A DNA stretch of 64,000 bases from Chitinophagales bacterium (GCA_013299105.1 JAAFJY010000040.1:1-64000), one strand, 5' to 3'. Shown: positions 25,924 to 35,651, counted from the stretch's first letter. The notes: generated by a model from the sequence alone, not told the origin. Made by a program: numbers and translations.

Positions 25924-27807
25924 TCACTTCTTCTTGCCCGCTTGTTTGGCGCGCTCTTCTGCCAGACGCTGTTGGTCTTTCATCATTTGCTCCATGCGTT
26001 CGCCAAAGCCACCTTTCTTTTTGGGCTTTTTCTTGTAGGCATCCATTTCAGCTTTGATCTTCTTTTCGTCGATCAACAAGTACTTCGTAGCCAAGGTTTG
26101 ACCGATATTTAGCAGGTTTGAGAAGAACATGTAGGCCGAAAGCCCCGAAGCCGAGCTATTGAAGAAGCCCATGAACAGCACCGGCATAATGTACTGCATG
26201 TACAACATGGCAGGGTTGGCCGAGAAGTCCATATTGCGGGAGTTGTACCAAGTGTAAACCAGCGTAGAAAGCACCCAAAGCAGGGCAAATAAGCTCACGT
26301 GGTCGCCAAAACCAAAGGGGACGCTGAAAGGCAATTGAAAAAACTCATCGTACGAAGACAAGTCTTGGGTCCACCAAAATCCCTTTTGACGGAATTCAAT
26401 TGAAGCCGGAAAAAAGCGGTACAAGGCAAACCAAATTGGCAATTGCAAGAGCATCGGGAAACAGGCCCCCAGTGGGTTTACCCCAAATTCGCGGTACATT
26501 TTCATGGTTTCCACCTGTACCTGCTGTTGTTCGTCTTTGTGTTTTTCCTTGAGCTTGTCGATTTCGGGCTTGAGGGCCGACATTTTCGACTGTGAGTAGA
26601 TCATGCGGTAGGTCAAGGGGAACAGACACAACTTCACCAATAAAGTCAATAGGAAGATCACCAAACCCTTGCTGCTGAAAATATTGCTCAGAAAGTTGAA
26701 CACCGGACGGATCACCCAACGGTTGATGGTTCCCATGATGTTGTTGCCAAAAGGGACGATGTCCGACATGTCGTAGCCCATTTTGCGCAAGATGTCAAAC
26801 TGGTTAGGCCCGATGTAAAACTGCATGTCAAAAGTACCATTGCCCGTCATGGGCACTTGCATCACGGTGCTGAGTTCTTTCAAGGAAGTTTCAGTGTCAG
26901 CCAGGTTAATCGACTTCATTTTAGCCGAACTAAAGCCTTTTTCTGCCAACAAAGCACTGTTGAAGAACTGGTTGGTATTGGCTACCCATTGGATAGGCTG
27001 GCCTTCAGCATCTTTTTCTGAGAGTTGGCGGGTTGGCGAGCACCGGGCAGAGCGCTCGGCGACAGGCTTGAAGTTGAGCGAAGAATAGGTGCGTTCATAT
27101 TGGGTAGCTTTTTCGATTTTATCCAAAAAAACCGTCCAGTACAAAGGCATCGACTTGTCGCGCAGGTTCAACACTTCATCCAGTTTGTCAAAACCTAGCT
27201 GGTAATCGAGTTTGTAACTGTTTCCTGGCAGGGTAAAAGTTTGGGTCAAAGCGCCACCGTTGCTGGTTTTGGCGGTAAAAACGATGGAGTTGCCCTTTTT
27301 CTCAGGGGTAAAATACAGACTGGCTGTACCAACATCGCCATCCACCCCTTTCACAGGCAGGCCATATTCAAACTGGTCGCGGGGGTCGTTGAGCAGGTGC
27401 AAAGGGAATTTGCGGTCTTTGCGGTCCTTGCCGTGTACCATTTTGTAGTGTGTTTTCAGCAAAACATCCACAATTCGGGCTCCACGGGTGCTGAAGGTCA
27501 CTTTGAGCAGCTCATTTTCCAAAGTCACTTCTTCCTCTTTGCCATAAGCAGCCGGGGCAAAGGCTCCCGCTGTTTTGCCCAAACGGATCATGCTCGTTGA
27601 GTCGGGCAACTTGCTGGGATTAACTTCTACTTTCGTGGGATTCTTTTTCAAGCTCGCCAGGCTATCGCGGCGCTTCTCCAGGCGAGCGATGGAGTCTTGC
27701 GTACGCTTCTGCATCGCAATTTGTTCTTTGGAAGGGGCCAGCATGTATTGCCAAGCGACAAACAACAACAAAATCAATCCCAATCCGATACCGGTATTTC
27801 TATCCAT
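25924..27807 (-). CDS. yidC: Membrane protein insertase YidC
   Basis: 627 residues from ATG 27807 (MDRNTGIGLGLILLLFVAWQ is the first membrane segment); the Met at 27858 is upstream of the likely promoter-proximal leader. Layout is canonical: N-terminal helix, large periplasmic beta domain (residues ~75-345), then five-helix insertase core with KGLVIFLLTLLVKLCLFPLT and GACFPMLLQLPIWFALYRFF. The C-tail is lysine-rich (KKKPKKKGG), suited to ribosome binding. It inserts and folds inner-membrane proteins, receiving ribosomes targeted by SRP, whose RNA is encoded at 12112. Confidence 0.95.
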   Translation of the reverse strand: MDRNTGIGLGLILLLFVAWQYMLAPSKEQIAMQKRTQDSIARLEKRRDSLASLKKNPTKVEVNPSKLPDSTSMIRLGKTAGAFAPAAYGKEEEVTLENELLKVTFSTRGARIVDVLLKTHYKMVHGKDRKDRKFPLHLLNDPRDQFEYGLPVKGVDGDVGTASLYFTPEKKGNSIVFTAKTSNGGALTQTFTLPGNSYKLDYQLGFDKLDEVLNLRDKSMPLYWTVFLDKIEKATQYERTYSSLNFKPVAERSARCSPTRQLSEKDAEGQPIQWVANTNQFFNSALLAEKGFSSAKMKSINLADTETSLKELSTVMQVPMTGNGTFDMQFYIGPNQFDILRKMGYDMSDIVPFGNNIMGTINRWVIRPVFNFLSNIFSSKGLVIFLLTLLVKLCLFPLTYRMIYSQSKMSALKPEIDKLKEKHKDEQQQVQVETMKMYREFGVNPLGACFPMLLQLPIWFALYRFFPASIEFRQKGFWWTQDLSSYDEFFQLPFSVPFGFGDHVSLFALLWVLSTLVYTWYNSRNMDFSANPAMLYMQYIMPVLFMGFFNSSASGLSAYMFFSNLLNIGQTLATKYLLIDEKKIKAEMDAYKKKPKKKGGFGERMEQMMKDQQRLAEERAKQAGKKK

Positions 27808-27869
27808 AGTACTGTTGTTGGGAACAAGGTGGGTAGTTTTTGTCTCTCCTTGCTCCAAATTAAGTGGCG

Positions 27870-27877
27870 CAAAGGTA
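27870..27877 (-). promoter_or_regulatory. Candidate -7 element for yidC
   Basis: On the minus strand TACCTTTG fits TAnnTTTG and is followed by CGCC, giving a start about 55 bases before the ATG. A TTTTG lies 15 bases upstream, closer than the usual 19, so only the -7 box is reliable. Confidence 0.4.
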
Positions 27878-28145
27878 ATATTTTGCAGGTTTCAAAACAC
27901 TTTTGATGGACAATTCTTACCCTACAGTCGATCAGCGCTTGATATTGGCCTACGAGCATACGGATTAGGTAGTGCACCTCAGTGCGAATAAGTCGTTGAT
28001 CATTCATGTTGGCGAGCAGCATTTGGCCTTAGATGCACTGGAGTCAGGAATTAACACCCTGAAACCTCCAATCGAAGCCCAAACTTTTCAACCTTTCAAC
28101 ATTTCAACTACAAACCGCCCCTTAGACAGGGCATGCCCCCTGTTT
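27878..28145. other. Gap with an interrupted short reading frame
   Basis: From ATG 27906 on the plus strand a frame reads 20 codons to TAG 27966 and then stays open. It may be a decayed gene or chance. A TTCAACCTTTCAACATTTCA tract lies at about 28086-28107. Otherwise empty. Confidence 0.3.
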
Positions 28146-31100
28146 TTACCGCAGTCCAATCACCTGTACCGCAGCATTGTTCCGCACCACTACTAATCTG
28201 CGCTGCCCGCCTTTTTCCAATAGTGCAAAATCACGTACTTCTCCATCCAAGCGCAAGCCTGTTTCGCGGTTTGGAACCGTTTTGAAATTGTTTTTGCCAT
28301 CGCCTTTCAAAAAAGCACCATAACTGGCGTCGAAACTGCCGATTTCGGGTTTCACGGCTTGTAAATTGCCGCCCAGCAGGATGTCCTTATTGCCATCGCG
28401 GTCAAAATCGGCGATTTGGATGCCAAAAACAGGCGAAATCTGGGCTTCAACGGGCAAAGCTTTCAGGCTGAACTTGCCCTTGCCCTCGTTGATCAGGACC
28501 GAAGTGGTCATGTTCTTGGCTTCGAGGTAAGTAGCTGCCTTCAGCGCCTCTGCCGGAAAAATATCTTCTACCCTTTGCTTGGCGTAAGACTTGTATTTGA
28601 GGTATTTTTTCTTCAATTGCGGGATTTGGCTCACCAGGTCATGCCGCAACACCAGTGGGTAAGTCCCGTCGCCATTGCGCAAACTGAGGATTTGCTCGAC
28701 GGTGCCATTTTGCTCAAAGTCAGACACAAACATGGTCACGGGGTGCTGCATAGTAGCCCGAAAACGGCTGTTCCAGCCGTGGTTGCCGAGCACAAAATCG
28801 GAGTCACCATCCTCGTCAAGATCGGCCATTTCAATGCAAGTCCACCAGCCTTCGCTGTTTTGGAGGCCCGTTTTTGCGTTGATGTTTTGCAAACGGCCAT
28901 TGTTGTTTTGGAAAATAGTGATCGGCATCCAATCTCCCACCACGACCAAATCCGGGTCTTTGTCGCCGTCAATATCGCTCCAAATGGCATCCTTGATCAT
29001 GCCTAATTTGCTCAATTCCGGCCCAATTTGAGCCGTAGCGTCGCTGAAATTGCCCTTGCCATCGTTTTTCAACACATACCCATTCACGGGCAGGCCATAT
29101 GCCCCTGGCTGGTAGCGAATGCCCACAAAAAGATCCAAGTCGCCGTCACGGTCCACATCCGCTGCATCTACGCAGGAACTGGATTCAAAATTGAAACTTG
29201 GCAACACCTGGTTAACTTTGTTGAATTTTCCCCTACCATCATTGAGGTACAAGCGGTCGATCAGGGCCGTTGCGGTGTTCGGATATTCACTGCCACCGCT
29301 GCATACGTACAAGTCTTGGTCGCCGTCGCGGTCAGCGTCGAAAAAGAGTGCATCCTGGTCTTCACTGGCTTTGTCTTGGAAAAACAAATCTTGATTGCTG
29401 GGACGAAAAGTACCCCCTGCCGTTTGCAACAACAATTGTCCCGGCTGGTCGGCAGCTCCACCCAAGTACAGGTCTTCGAGGCCGTCGCCGTTCACGTCGG
29501 CCTTGGCCACTTTGGGGCCTTCGGTTGAGAGCATGAGGTACAACAAGCGGTCGCGGTCAAAATCTACAAAGCGGTTTTCCTGGTGCGCGTAGGGAATGCC
29601 CACGCTCGGTAAAGGCTGGAATAAAGGATTCCTAAGCCTTTGGGTAGGCGCGGGGGTGATCGAATTAGCGGCCTTTTGCTTCAATTTCAAGGTCTGATCG
29701 GCTTTTACCCCAGTCAAAATCGTTCTTTTGCCGTTGGGCCAATCCACCAAAACGGAATCCACAGTTTTTAATTTGCCCAAACCGAAATGGGGCCGAGGGT
29801 CCATCGCCGATTCAAAACCCCGCATGGGCATGTGTTCCAGGTATTGCAGGCCATTTTGGGTTTTGAGGGTTATTTTTGCCCCGATCGCGTAGGGATTTTT
29901 ACCTTCTCCACTCAATTCAAACTTGAGGTAATGGCGATCTGGATGAATACTTTCAGCATTGTTGCGGTACACCAAAGCAGGCATATTAACGTTGTTGACC
30001 ACCAAATCCAGGTCGCCATCGTTGTCGAGGTCGCCATAAGCCGAGCCGTTGGAATGGGTAGGTTTGCCCAGGCCCCAATCCACTGCTTTGTCCTCGAATT
30101 GCAAATTGCCCTGGTTGTGAAAAGCAAAATTGGGGATCGCCTCCACCGGGATAGAATCAATCAAGGTTTCAAAATCCACCCCTTTGCGGCTGATGATTTG
30201 CTGCATGGTGCGCGCATCGGCGATGAACTGGATGTAGTCTTGGTCGGTCAGGTCCTTGTAAATGCCGTTGGCCACAAAAATGTCCTTCAGGCCATCGTTG
30301 TCCATGTCCATGAACAAGGCCCCCCAGCTCCAATCGGTGGCCTCTACCCCAGCCAGGCGACCAATGTCACTGAAAGTGCCGTCGCCATTGTTGAGTTGCA
30401 GCATATTGCGGGTAAACTGGTGCCAATAACCGTTTTTAAAGTTTGAATTGTAGTGGTCCCAATTGTCAAAAGTAGTTTTGGTTTTGAGGCGGCGCTCATC
30501 GCCCGGCAGCATGTCGGTCACGAAAATATCGGGCAAGGCGTCGTTGTTGATGTCGGCCATATCGGCCCCCATCGAGGCGGCGCTGATGCACTTCAGCGAT
30601 TGCTCCAGTGACTCCCGGAAAGTGCCATCCTGGTTATTGAGGTAGAGGTAGTCTTTTTCAAAAAAATCGTTCGAAACGTAGATGTCCTGCCAGCCGTCTT
30701 GGTTAACATCGCCTACTGTCACGCCTAGACCAAAACCAATGATCGAGCCATAGATGCCCGCAGCTTCGCTGACATCTACAAACTTGTTGCCATCATTGCG
30801 GTATAGTTTATCGCCACCTTTGGGATCGCGGGTATCGCGCACGCTTTTGCCCAAATTGAAGCTGCCAATGGCCTGGAATGAATTGTTGAGCAAGTAAAGG
30901 TCCAGGTCTCCGTCTTTGTCGTAGTCAAAAAATGCGGCATGGGTCGAAAGTCCCTGGTCGGCAATGCCGTATGTTTTGGCTTTTTCGGTAAAAGTAAGGT
31001 CTCCGTTGTTGATGTAGAGCTCGTTTTCACGGCTATCACCTTTCAAGTCGCCGGAATTGCAGACGTAAATATCCAACCAACCATCGCCATTCACATCGGC

Positions 31101-31466
31101 CATGCTCACGCCCGTGGACCAGCCTTTTTGGCCTGTGACTCCAGCTTTTTCGCTGATGTCCTCAAATTTCCAGTTGCCTTTATTGAGGTACAGTTTATCG
31201 GGCTTCATATTGGCACTCATGAAAATGTCCACTAAGCCGTCGTTGTTGATGTCACCGAGCGCTACGCCACCTCCATTGTAAAAATTGCGATAGGTATAGA
31301 TGTTGAATTCACGGTTAAAATCGAGGGTATTCTCAAAGTCAATCCCCGTGACCCTGCCCGGTATTTCCGAAAACAGGGTGTCCTTTTTTACATCCTCTGC
31401 ATTTTTTGGACCAAAACAGGCGCTACAAGCACAAGCCAAGCCCAACAACCATAAAAATCGACGCAT
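28146..31466 (-). CDS. VCBS/FG-GAP repeat lipoprotein with ASPIC/UnbV domain (paralogue B)
   Basis: 1106 residues. The lipobox is ACACSAC (Cys17). Calcium-binding FG-GAP/VCBS repeats of DxNxDGxxD type recur throughout (GDINNDGLVDIF, ADVNGDGWLDIYV, FDADRDGDQDLYV, ADFDRDGNKDILL). The central ASPIC/UnbV (CRTAC1-like) domain is around residues 510-580 (MRGFESAMDPRPHFGLG, then VDWPNGKRT). Such lipoproteins are common partners of SusC/SusD pairs in Bacteroidota, probably displayed on the surface, role not established. It is about half identical by eye to 32098-35409 over the whole length, a tandem duplication. It lies 18 bases after the small lipoprotein gene. Confidence 0.85.
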   Translation of the reverse strand: MRRFLWLLGLACACSACFGPKNAEDVKKDTLFSEIPGRVTGIDFENTLDFNREFNIYTYRNFYNGGGVALGDINNDGLVDIFMSANMKPDKLYLNKGNWKFEDISEKAGVTGQKGWSTGVSMADVNGDGWLDIYVCNSGDLKGDSRENELYINNGDLTFTEKAKTYGIADQGLSTHAAFFDYDKDGDLDLYLLNNSFQAIGSFNLGKSVRDTRDPKGGDKLYRNDGNKFVDVSEAAGIYGSIIGFGLGVTVGDVNQDGWQDIYVSNDFFEKDYLYLNNQDGTFRESLEQSLKCISAASMGADMADINNDALPDIFVTDMLPGDERRLKTKTTFDNWDHYNSNFKNGYWHQFTRNMLQLNNGDGTFSDIGRLAGVEATDWSWGALFMDMDNDGLKDIFVANGIYKDLTDQDYIQFIADARTMQQIISRKGVDFETLIDSIPVEAIPNFAFHNQGNLQFEDKAVDWGLGKPTHSNGSAYGDLDNDGDLDLVVNNVNMPALVYRNNAESIHPDRHYLKFELSGEGKNPYAIGAKITLKTQNGLQYLEHMPMRGFESAMDPRPHFGLGKLKTVDSVLVDWPNGKRTILTGVKADQTLKLKQKAANSITPAPTQRLRNPLFQPLPSVGIPYAHQENRFVDFDRDRLLYLMLSTEGPKVAKADVNGDGLEDLYLGGAADQPGQLLLQTAGGTFRPSNQDLFFQDKASEDQDALFFDADRDGDQDLYVCSGGSEYPNTATALIDRLYLNDGRGKFNKVNQVLPSFNFESSSCVDAADVDRDGDLDLFVGIRYQPGAYGLPVNGYVLKNDGKGNFSDATAQIGPELSKLGMIKDAIWSDIDGDKDPDLVVVGDWMPITIFQNNNGRLQNINAKTGLQNSEGWWTCIEMADLDEDGDSDFVLGNHGWNSRFRATMQHPVTMFVSDFEQNGTVEQILSLRNGDGTYPLVLRHDLVSQIPQLKKKYLKYKSYAKQRVEDIFPAEALKAATYLEAKNMTTSVLINEGKGKFSLKALPVEAQISPVFGIQIADFDRDGNKDILLGGNLQAVKPEIGSFDASYGAFLKGDGKNNFKTVPNRETGLRLDGEVRDFALLEKGGQRRLVVVRNNAAVQVIGLR

Positions 31467-31484
31467 TGCTGATACTTGAGGTAC

Positions 31485-32081
31485 TTACAAAGTGAATCCT
31501 TGAGGCTTATCGCCTTTTGGGGGTTCTGGTGCGGTAAGGTCGGTGAAAAGCGCTTTTACATACTGTTCATCCATTTCAACCACCAGGATTTGGCGATTGC
31601 CATCAATTTTGTAGAACAAAACCCCTTTTTCCGGGTGTTCCATTTTGACAAAACCTTTGCCGTACCATTTTTCCAATTTTTTGACCACCACCGGCAAGAG
31701 AACCGAGGAATGGAGCTCTTTGTTCCAAGGCGACCAGCCGCGATAGCTGAAATTGACTGGGATTTTGGCAATTCTGTTGTTGACAAATTCGGGATAAAAA
31801 TTCATTTTCACATCCGGCGTCACGCCCGATAGGTAGGTTTCGACAGTATTGCCCCCCGCCCCATTGGTCAGGACCTTGCGTTGGTTCAATTGCCAACAAC
31901 GTTTGAAAAAGTCAGGACGCTCCATGTTCAGGTGGATACCAAAAAAGAGGCTGTCGTAACGCACCCCCCTAGCCATTTCTCTGGCTTTGGTGCGTTCAAA
32001 TTTGGTCTGGCAACTGAAACTTCCTCCAGCCAAAATGCCCAATAGGACCAAGCATAACAATTGCTTCAAGATGCGTTTCAT
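31485..32081 (-). CDS. Unknown lipoprotein between VCBS paralogues
   Basis: 198 residues. The lipobox is AGGSFSC (Cys24) and the mature part is basic with alternating charged and aromatic residues (RYDSLFFGIHLNMERPDFF, MNFYPEFVNNRIAKIPVNF). I do not recognise a family. It is 16-18 bases from each neighbour and so co-transcribed with both paralogues. Its conserved place suggests it serves the same surface machinery. Confidence 0.6.
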   Translation of the reverse strand: MKRILKQLLCLVLLGILAGGSFSCQTKFERTKAREMARGVRYDSLFFGIHLNMERPDFFKRCWQLNQRKVLTNGAGGNTVETYLSGVTPDVKMNFYPEFVNNRIAKIPVNFSYRGWSPWNKELHSSVLLPVVVKKLEKWYGKGFVKMEHPEKGVLFYKIDGNRQILVVEMDEQYVKALFTDLTAPEPPKGDKPQGFTL

Positions 32082-32097
32082 ATGTGCTAATCTATTT

Positions 32098-35000
32098 TTA
32101 GTGCGCTACAACCACTTCCAAACTGGCATTGTTGCGGGCAGCCAAGATCCATTTTTTGCCTGCTACGTTCAAGGTTTTCAAATCGCGGATTTGCCCGTCT
32201 ACGCTAAAACCCGATTCCTTGGCCGGGACGACCTGAAAATTGCCTTTGCCACTGCCTTTCAAAAATAAACCATAACTGGCCGCGTAGGAGCCTGTTTCTG
32301 GTTTGCCGTAATGGAAGTTTCCACCCAAGAGCAAATCAGTTTTCCCATCACGGTCAAAATCCTGGGTCAGGATGCCATAAACAGGGGCCATTTGTGCCGC
32401 TTTGGGCAAATTTTGGAGGGCAAAGATACCTTTTCCATTGTTAATGCCAAGCGCAGATTGGGTGGAAAAAACGCGGCCATAAAGATTCGTTTTTCGCACC
32501 CCTGAGCCCAGCACATCTTCAATGCTTTTGCCTTGATAATCACTGTGTTTGATGTAGGTTTTGCGCAAACCTGGCACTTGTTTCAGCACATCGGGCAAAA
32601 GCGCAATGGGGCACATGCGACCATCCATGTTGATGCAAAAAAATGGGTCCATTGAGCCATTGGCGTCAAAGTCGCCGACGATCAACTCTGCGGGTTTTTC
32701 CGGGCTGGCGTAAATGCGGTGATTGAGGCCCAAATTGCCCAAAACAAGGTCTTGGTCGCCGTCGCCATCCAGGTCAGCAGCCTTGACGACATTCCAAAAG
32801 CCTTCAGACTTGGGCAAGTTCTCAGGTTTGAGTTGGCCTTTTTCATTGCGCCAAATGGTGAGGGGCAACCACTCCCCTACTGTCACCAGATCGAGGTCGC
32901 GGTCGCGGTCCACGTCCAGCCATTCGGCGTCGGTGAAGCGGCCAAAGGTCTTCATGGCGGGGGCAAATTGGGCACTTTTCTCCGTAAAATGCCCCTTCCC
33001 ATCGTTTTGCAGCAAATAGCCATTGGCAGGAATACCATATTGTGCGGCTTGGCCGCGGATGCCTACAAAAAGGTCTTGGTCGCCATCGCCGTCAAAATCT
33101 CCAGCCGCCACGCAAGCACTGTTTTCAAACTGAAAAGTAGGCAAAGGTTGGTTGGAACGCGAAAACTGGCCCCGGCCATCATTGAGGTACAAGCGGTCCA
33201 TCAATTCCGTGGAGTTGCTGCCGAATTCAGAGCCCCCACTGCAAACATACAGGTCCAGGTCACGATCTCCGTCCGCGTCAAAAAACACGGCATCGGTATC
33301 TTCACAAGCCTGATCGGCTTCCAAGGCGGCTTGCTTTGTGGGGTTAAATCCATTACCATTTTGGACAAAAATCATCCCAGCCTGGCCAGCCGCCCCACCG
33401 ATGAATACGTCTTCGCGGCCATCGCCATTCACATCCCCCGTTACCAAACGAGGTCCTTCTGCGGAATACATTTGAAAAATCAGGCGCTCGCGGTCAAAGT
33501 CTGAATATTCGTTCTCGCGGTGCGAAAATTGCAGATCCGTATTTTTTTGAGGCACGAAAATGCCATTATTTGTTCCAACGGCCAAAGTTTGCACTGCTTC
33601 CCTTGCCGCTGATTGCTTTAAAGTCAATTTTTGATTGATCTTTACATTTGCCAGCTTGCTGCATTTGCCATTGGGCCAATTCACAATCAAGGAGTCAATT
33701 TTTTGAATTTTACCCAAACCAAAAGTCAGGCGGTAATCCACACTCGACTCAAAACCCCGCATCGGGAACAATTCTTGAAAAAACACCTGCCCTTGGGCCT
33801 TGAGCATCACTTGGCTGCCGATTGCGAAAGGGTTTTTTTCCTCTCCTTCCAGGTTCAAGGAAAGGTAATTGGCCTGGTTTTTGGCAAAAGTTTCGGCGTT
33901 GTTGCGGTACACAAAAGCTTCTGCGTTGATGTTATTGACCACCAAGTCGAGGTCGCCGTCCTGGTCGAGATCACCATAGGCCGAGCCGTTGGAAAAACTG
34001 GGCTGGCCCAGGCCCCATTCAGCAGCTTTATTGGCAAAATCCAAATTCCCCAGGTTGGCAAAAGCATAATTTGGAATCGCTTGCGAAGGCATGGCGTCCA
34101 CCATTTTGGTGATCACGCCTTTTTGCTTTTTCATCAATGCTTGCACTTGGCTCGGATCGGAGTAAAAATTGATGTAATCCTGGTCGTTGAGGTCGCGCAG
34201 CAAGCCATTGGCCACAAAAATATCCTTTTGCCCATTGTTGTCTAGGTCGCAAATGAGCGCTCCCCAACTCCAATCGGTGGCATGTACCCCTGCCATGCGG
34301 CCAATTTCGCTGAAGGTGCCATTCCCGTTGTTGAGTTGCAGTACATTGCGGTTGAACTGGCGGTAGTAGCCGTTTTTGAGGTTGGAATGGTACTTGTTCC
34401 AGTCTTCAAAGGCCGTTTTGGTCTTCATGCGGTCATCCGATTCAGGGAGCATGTCGGTGACAAAGATTTCTGGGTAGCCGTCGTTGTTCAGGTCGGCCAT
34501 GTCAGCGCCCATTGAGCTGAAGCTGATTTCCTGGATTTGTGCTTCGAGTACTTCTTTGAACGTGCCGTTTTGTTGGTTGAGGTAGAGGTAGTCTTTTTCA
34601 AAAAAATCATTGGATACGTACAGGTCCGGCCAGCCATCGCGGTTAACGTCCCCCACCGTTACGCCCAAGCCAAAGCCAATCGAGCTGCCGTAAATGCCCG
34701 CCGCTTCGCTGACATCGGTGAATTTTTGGCCGTCGTTGCGGTAGAGTTTATTGCCACCCTCTGGGTCGCGGATTTTACGCTGGTCTTTGCGCAGGTCGTA
34801 ATTGCCCACTGGGCGGGTCGAGTTGTTGAGGAGATAGCAATCTAGATCGCCGTCGCGGTCATAGTCAAAAAAAGCGGCGTGGGTAGAAAGGCCCAGGTCA
34901 GCCAGGCCATATTCGCGGGCTTTTTCCGAAAAAGTCCCATTTTTATTGTTGATGAAAAGTTCGTTGTTGCGGCGTTTGCCTTCGGGTTTACCCGATTTGC

Positions 35001-35409
35001 AAACGTAAATGTCCAGCCAACCATCGCCATTCACGTCGGCCATGGCTACACCTGAGGACCAAACGTCTTCCGTAGCGAGGCCTGCTTTTTCGGTGATGTC
35101 TTCAAACTGGAGGTTTCCTTTGTTGAGGTACAGTTTATTGCTGCGCATATTGGCGCAAAAAAACACATCGGGCAAGCCATCGTTGTTGATGTCGCCGATG
35201 CCTACCCCACCGCCGTTGAAAAAATTGCGGAAAGTGTAGGGGTTGTAGTCTTCGGTGTATTCGATGTCGTTGCGAAAGGTGATGCCCGTTTGTTTTCCAG
35301 GCAAAAGGCTGAAGAGTTGTTCGTCTGGGCTGGCGACTTTGCTTCCACAGCCTTGCAAACACGCGATAATCAAATACAGCCACAACAGCTTTTCAGCAGT
35401 TTTCAACAC
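32098..35409 (-). CDS. VCBS/FG-GAP repeat lipoprotein with ASPIC/UnbV domain (paralogue A)
   Basis: 1103 residues. The lipobox is CLQGC (Cys21). Its repeats parallel paralogue B: GDINNDGLPDVFFCAN, ADVNGDGWLDIYVCKSG, GDVNRDGWPDLYVSNDFF, GDFDGDGDQDLFVG. The ASPIC/UnbV segment is MRGFESSVDYRLTFGLG, then VNWPNGKCS. It begins about 320 bases after SusD, across a strong terminator, so it may have its own promoter or rely on read-through. Both paralogues keep the calcium-site aspartates, so neither looks decayed. Confidence 0.85.
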   Translation of the reverse strand: MLKTAEKLLWLYLIIACLQGCGSKVASPDEQLFSLLPGKQTGITFRNDIEYTEDYNPYTFRNFFNGGGVGIGDINNDGLPDVFFCANMRSNKLYLNKGNLQFEDITEKAGLATEDVWSSGVAMADVNGDGWLDIYVCKSGKPEGKRRNNELFINNKNGTFSEKAREYGLADLGLSTHAAFFDYDRDGDLDCYLLNNSTRPVGNYDLRKDQRKIRDPEGGNKLYRNDGQKFTDVSEAAGIYGSSIGFGLGVTVGDVNRDGWPDLYVSNDFFEKDYLYLNQQNGTFKEVLEAQIQEISFSSMGADMADLNNDGYPEIFVTDMLPESDDRMKTKTAFEDWNKYHSNLKNGYYRQFNRNVLQLNNGNGTFSEIGRMAGVHATDWSWGALICDLDNNGQKDIFVANGLLRDLNDQDYINFYSDPSQVQALMKKQKGVITKMVDAMPSQAIPNYAFANLGNLDFANKAAEWGLGQPSFSNGSAYGDLDQDGDLDLVVNNINAEAFVYRNNAETFAKNQANYLSLNLEGEEKNPFAIGSQVMLKAQGQVFFQELFPMRGFESSVDYRLTFGLGKIQKIDSLIVNWPNGKCSKLANVKINQKLTLKQSAAREAVQTLAVGTNNGIFVPQKNTDLQFSHRENEYSDFDRERLIFQMYSAEGPRLVTGDVNGDGREDVFIGGAAGQAGMIFVQNGNGFNPTKQAALEADQACEDTDAVFFDADGDRDLDLYVCSGGSEFGSNSTELMDRLYLNDGRGQFSRSNQPLPTFQFENSACVAAGDFDGDGDQDLFVGIRGQAAQYGIPANGYLLQNDGKGHFTEKSAQFAPAMKTFGRFTDAEWLDVDRDRDLDLVTVGEWLPLTIWRNEKGQLKPENLPKSEGFWNVVKAADLDGDGDQDLVLGNLGLNHRIYASPEKPAELIVGDFDANGSMDPFFCINMDGRMCPIALLPDVLKQVPGLRKTYIKHSDYQGKSIEDVLGSGVRKTNLYGRVFSTQSALGINNGKGIFALQNLPKAAQMAPVYGILTQDFDRDGKTDLLLGGNFHYGKPETGSYAASYGLFLKGSGKGNFQVVPAKESGFSVDGQIRDLKTLNVAGKKWILAARNNASLEVVVAH

Positions 35410-35469
35410 AGATGTTTTTTAAAATAGCGAATATATGATAAAAAAACCTTGGGGAATTGAGCCAAAATA

Positions 35470-35523
35470 GTCAACGCCATGTTGGAAATCTGTGAAAATC
35501 AGTTTCATCCGTGTCATCCGTGT
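35470..35523 (+). repeat. Dispersed intergenic repeat, copy 2
   Basis: Aligns with the minus strand of 6421-6475 over about 54 bases with few substitutions, including ATCCGTGTCATCCGTGT at the end. It lies in the 35410-35730 gap, which also has the repeat at 35537 and the terminator at 35621. Confidence 0.65.
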
Positions 35524-35536
35524 TCCCAACTGCATC

Positions 35537-35573
35537 GCGTAGCGATGTATGGCGTAGCGATGTATGGCGTAGC
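35537..35573. repeat. Tandem 15-mer, 2.5 copies
   Basis: GCGTAGCGATGTATG is repeated twice exactly and then partly. The first copy also forms a small palindrome CATCGC-GTA-GCGATG with bases before it. Confidence 0.8.
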
Positions 35574-35620
35574 CAGTTTATAACGAATTATCTATGGCTC
35601 CCAAGTCCCCAAAAATTCAG

Positions 35621-35651
35621 AAAGCAAGCGCCTTTTACCGACGCTTGCTTT
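35621..35651 (-). terminator. Terminator after susD-like gene
   Basis: AAAGCAAGCG and CGCTTGCTTT form a perfect 10-bp stem with an 11-base loop. On the minus strand it is followed by CTGAATTTTT. It lies 80 bases past the SusD stop, before paralogue A. Confidence 0.85.

Noticed and set aside
35537-35573. Operator or CRISPR seed from the 15-mer tandem
   Set aside because: Only 2.5 copies with no spacers, and located after a terminator side rather than at a promoter.
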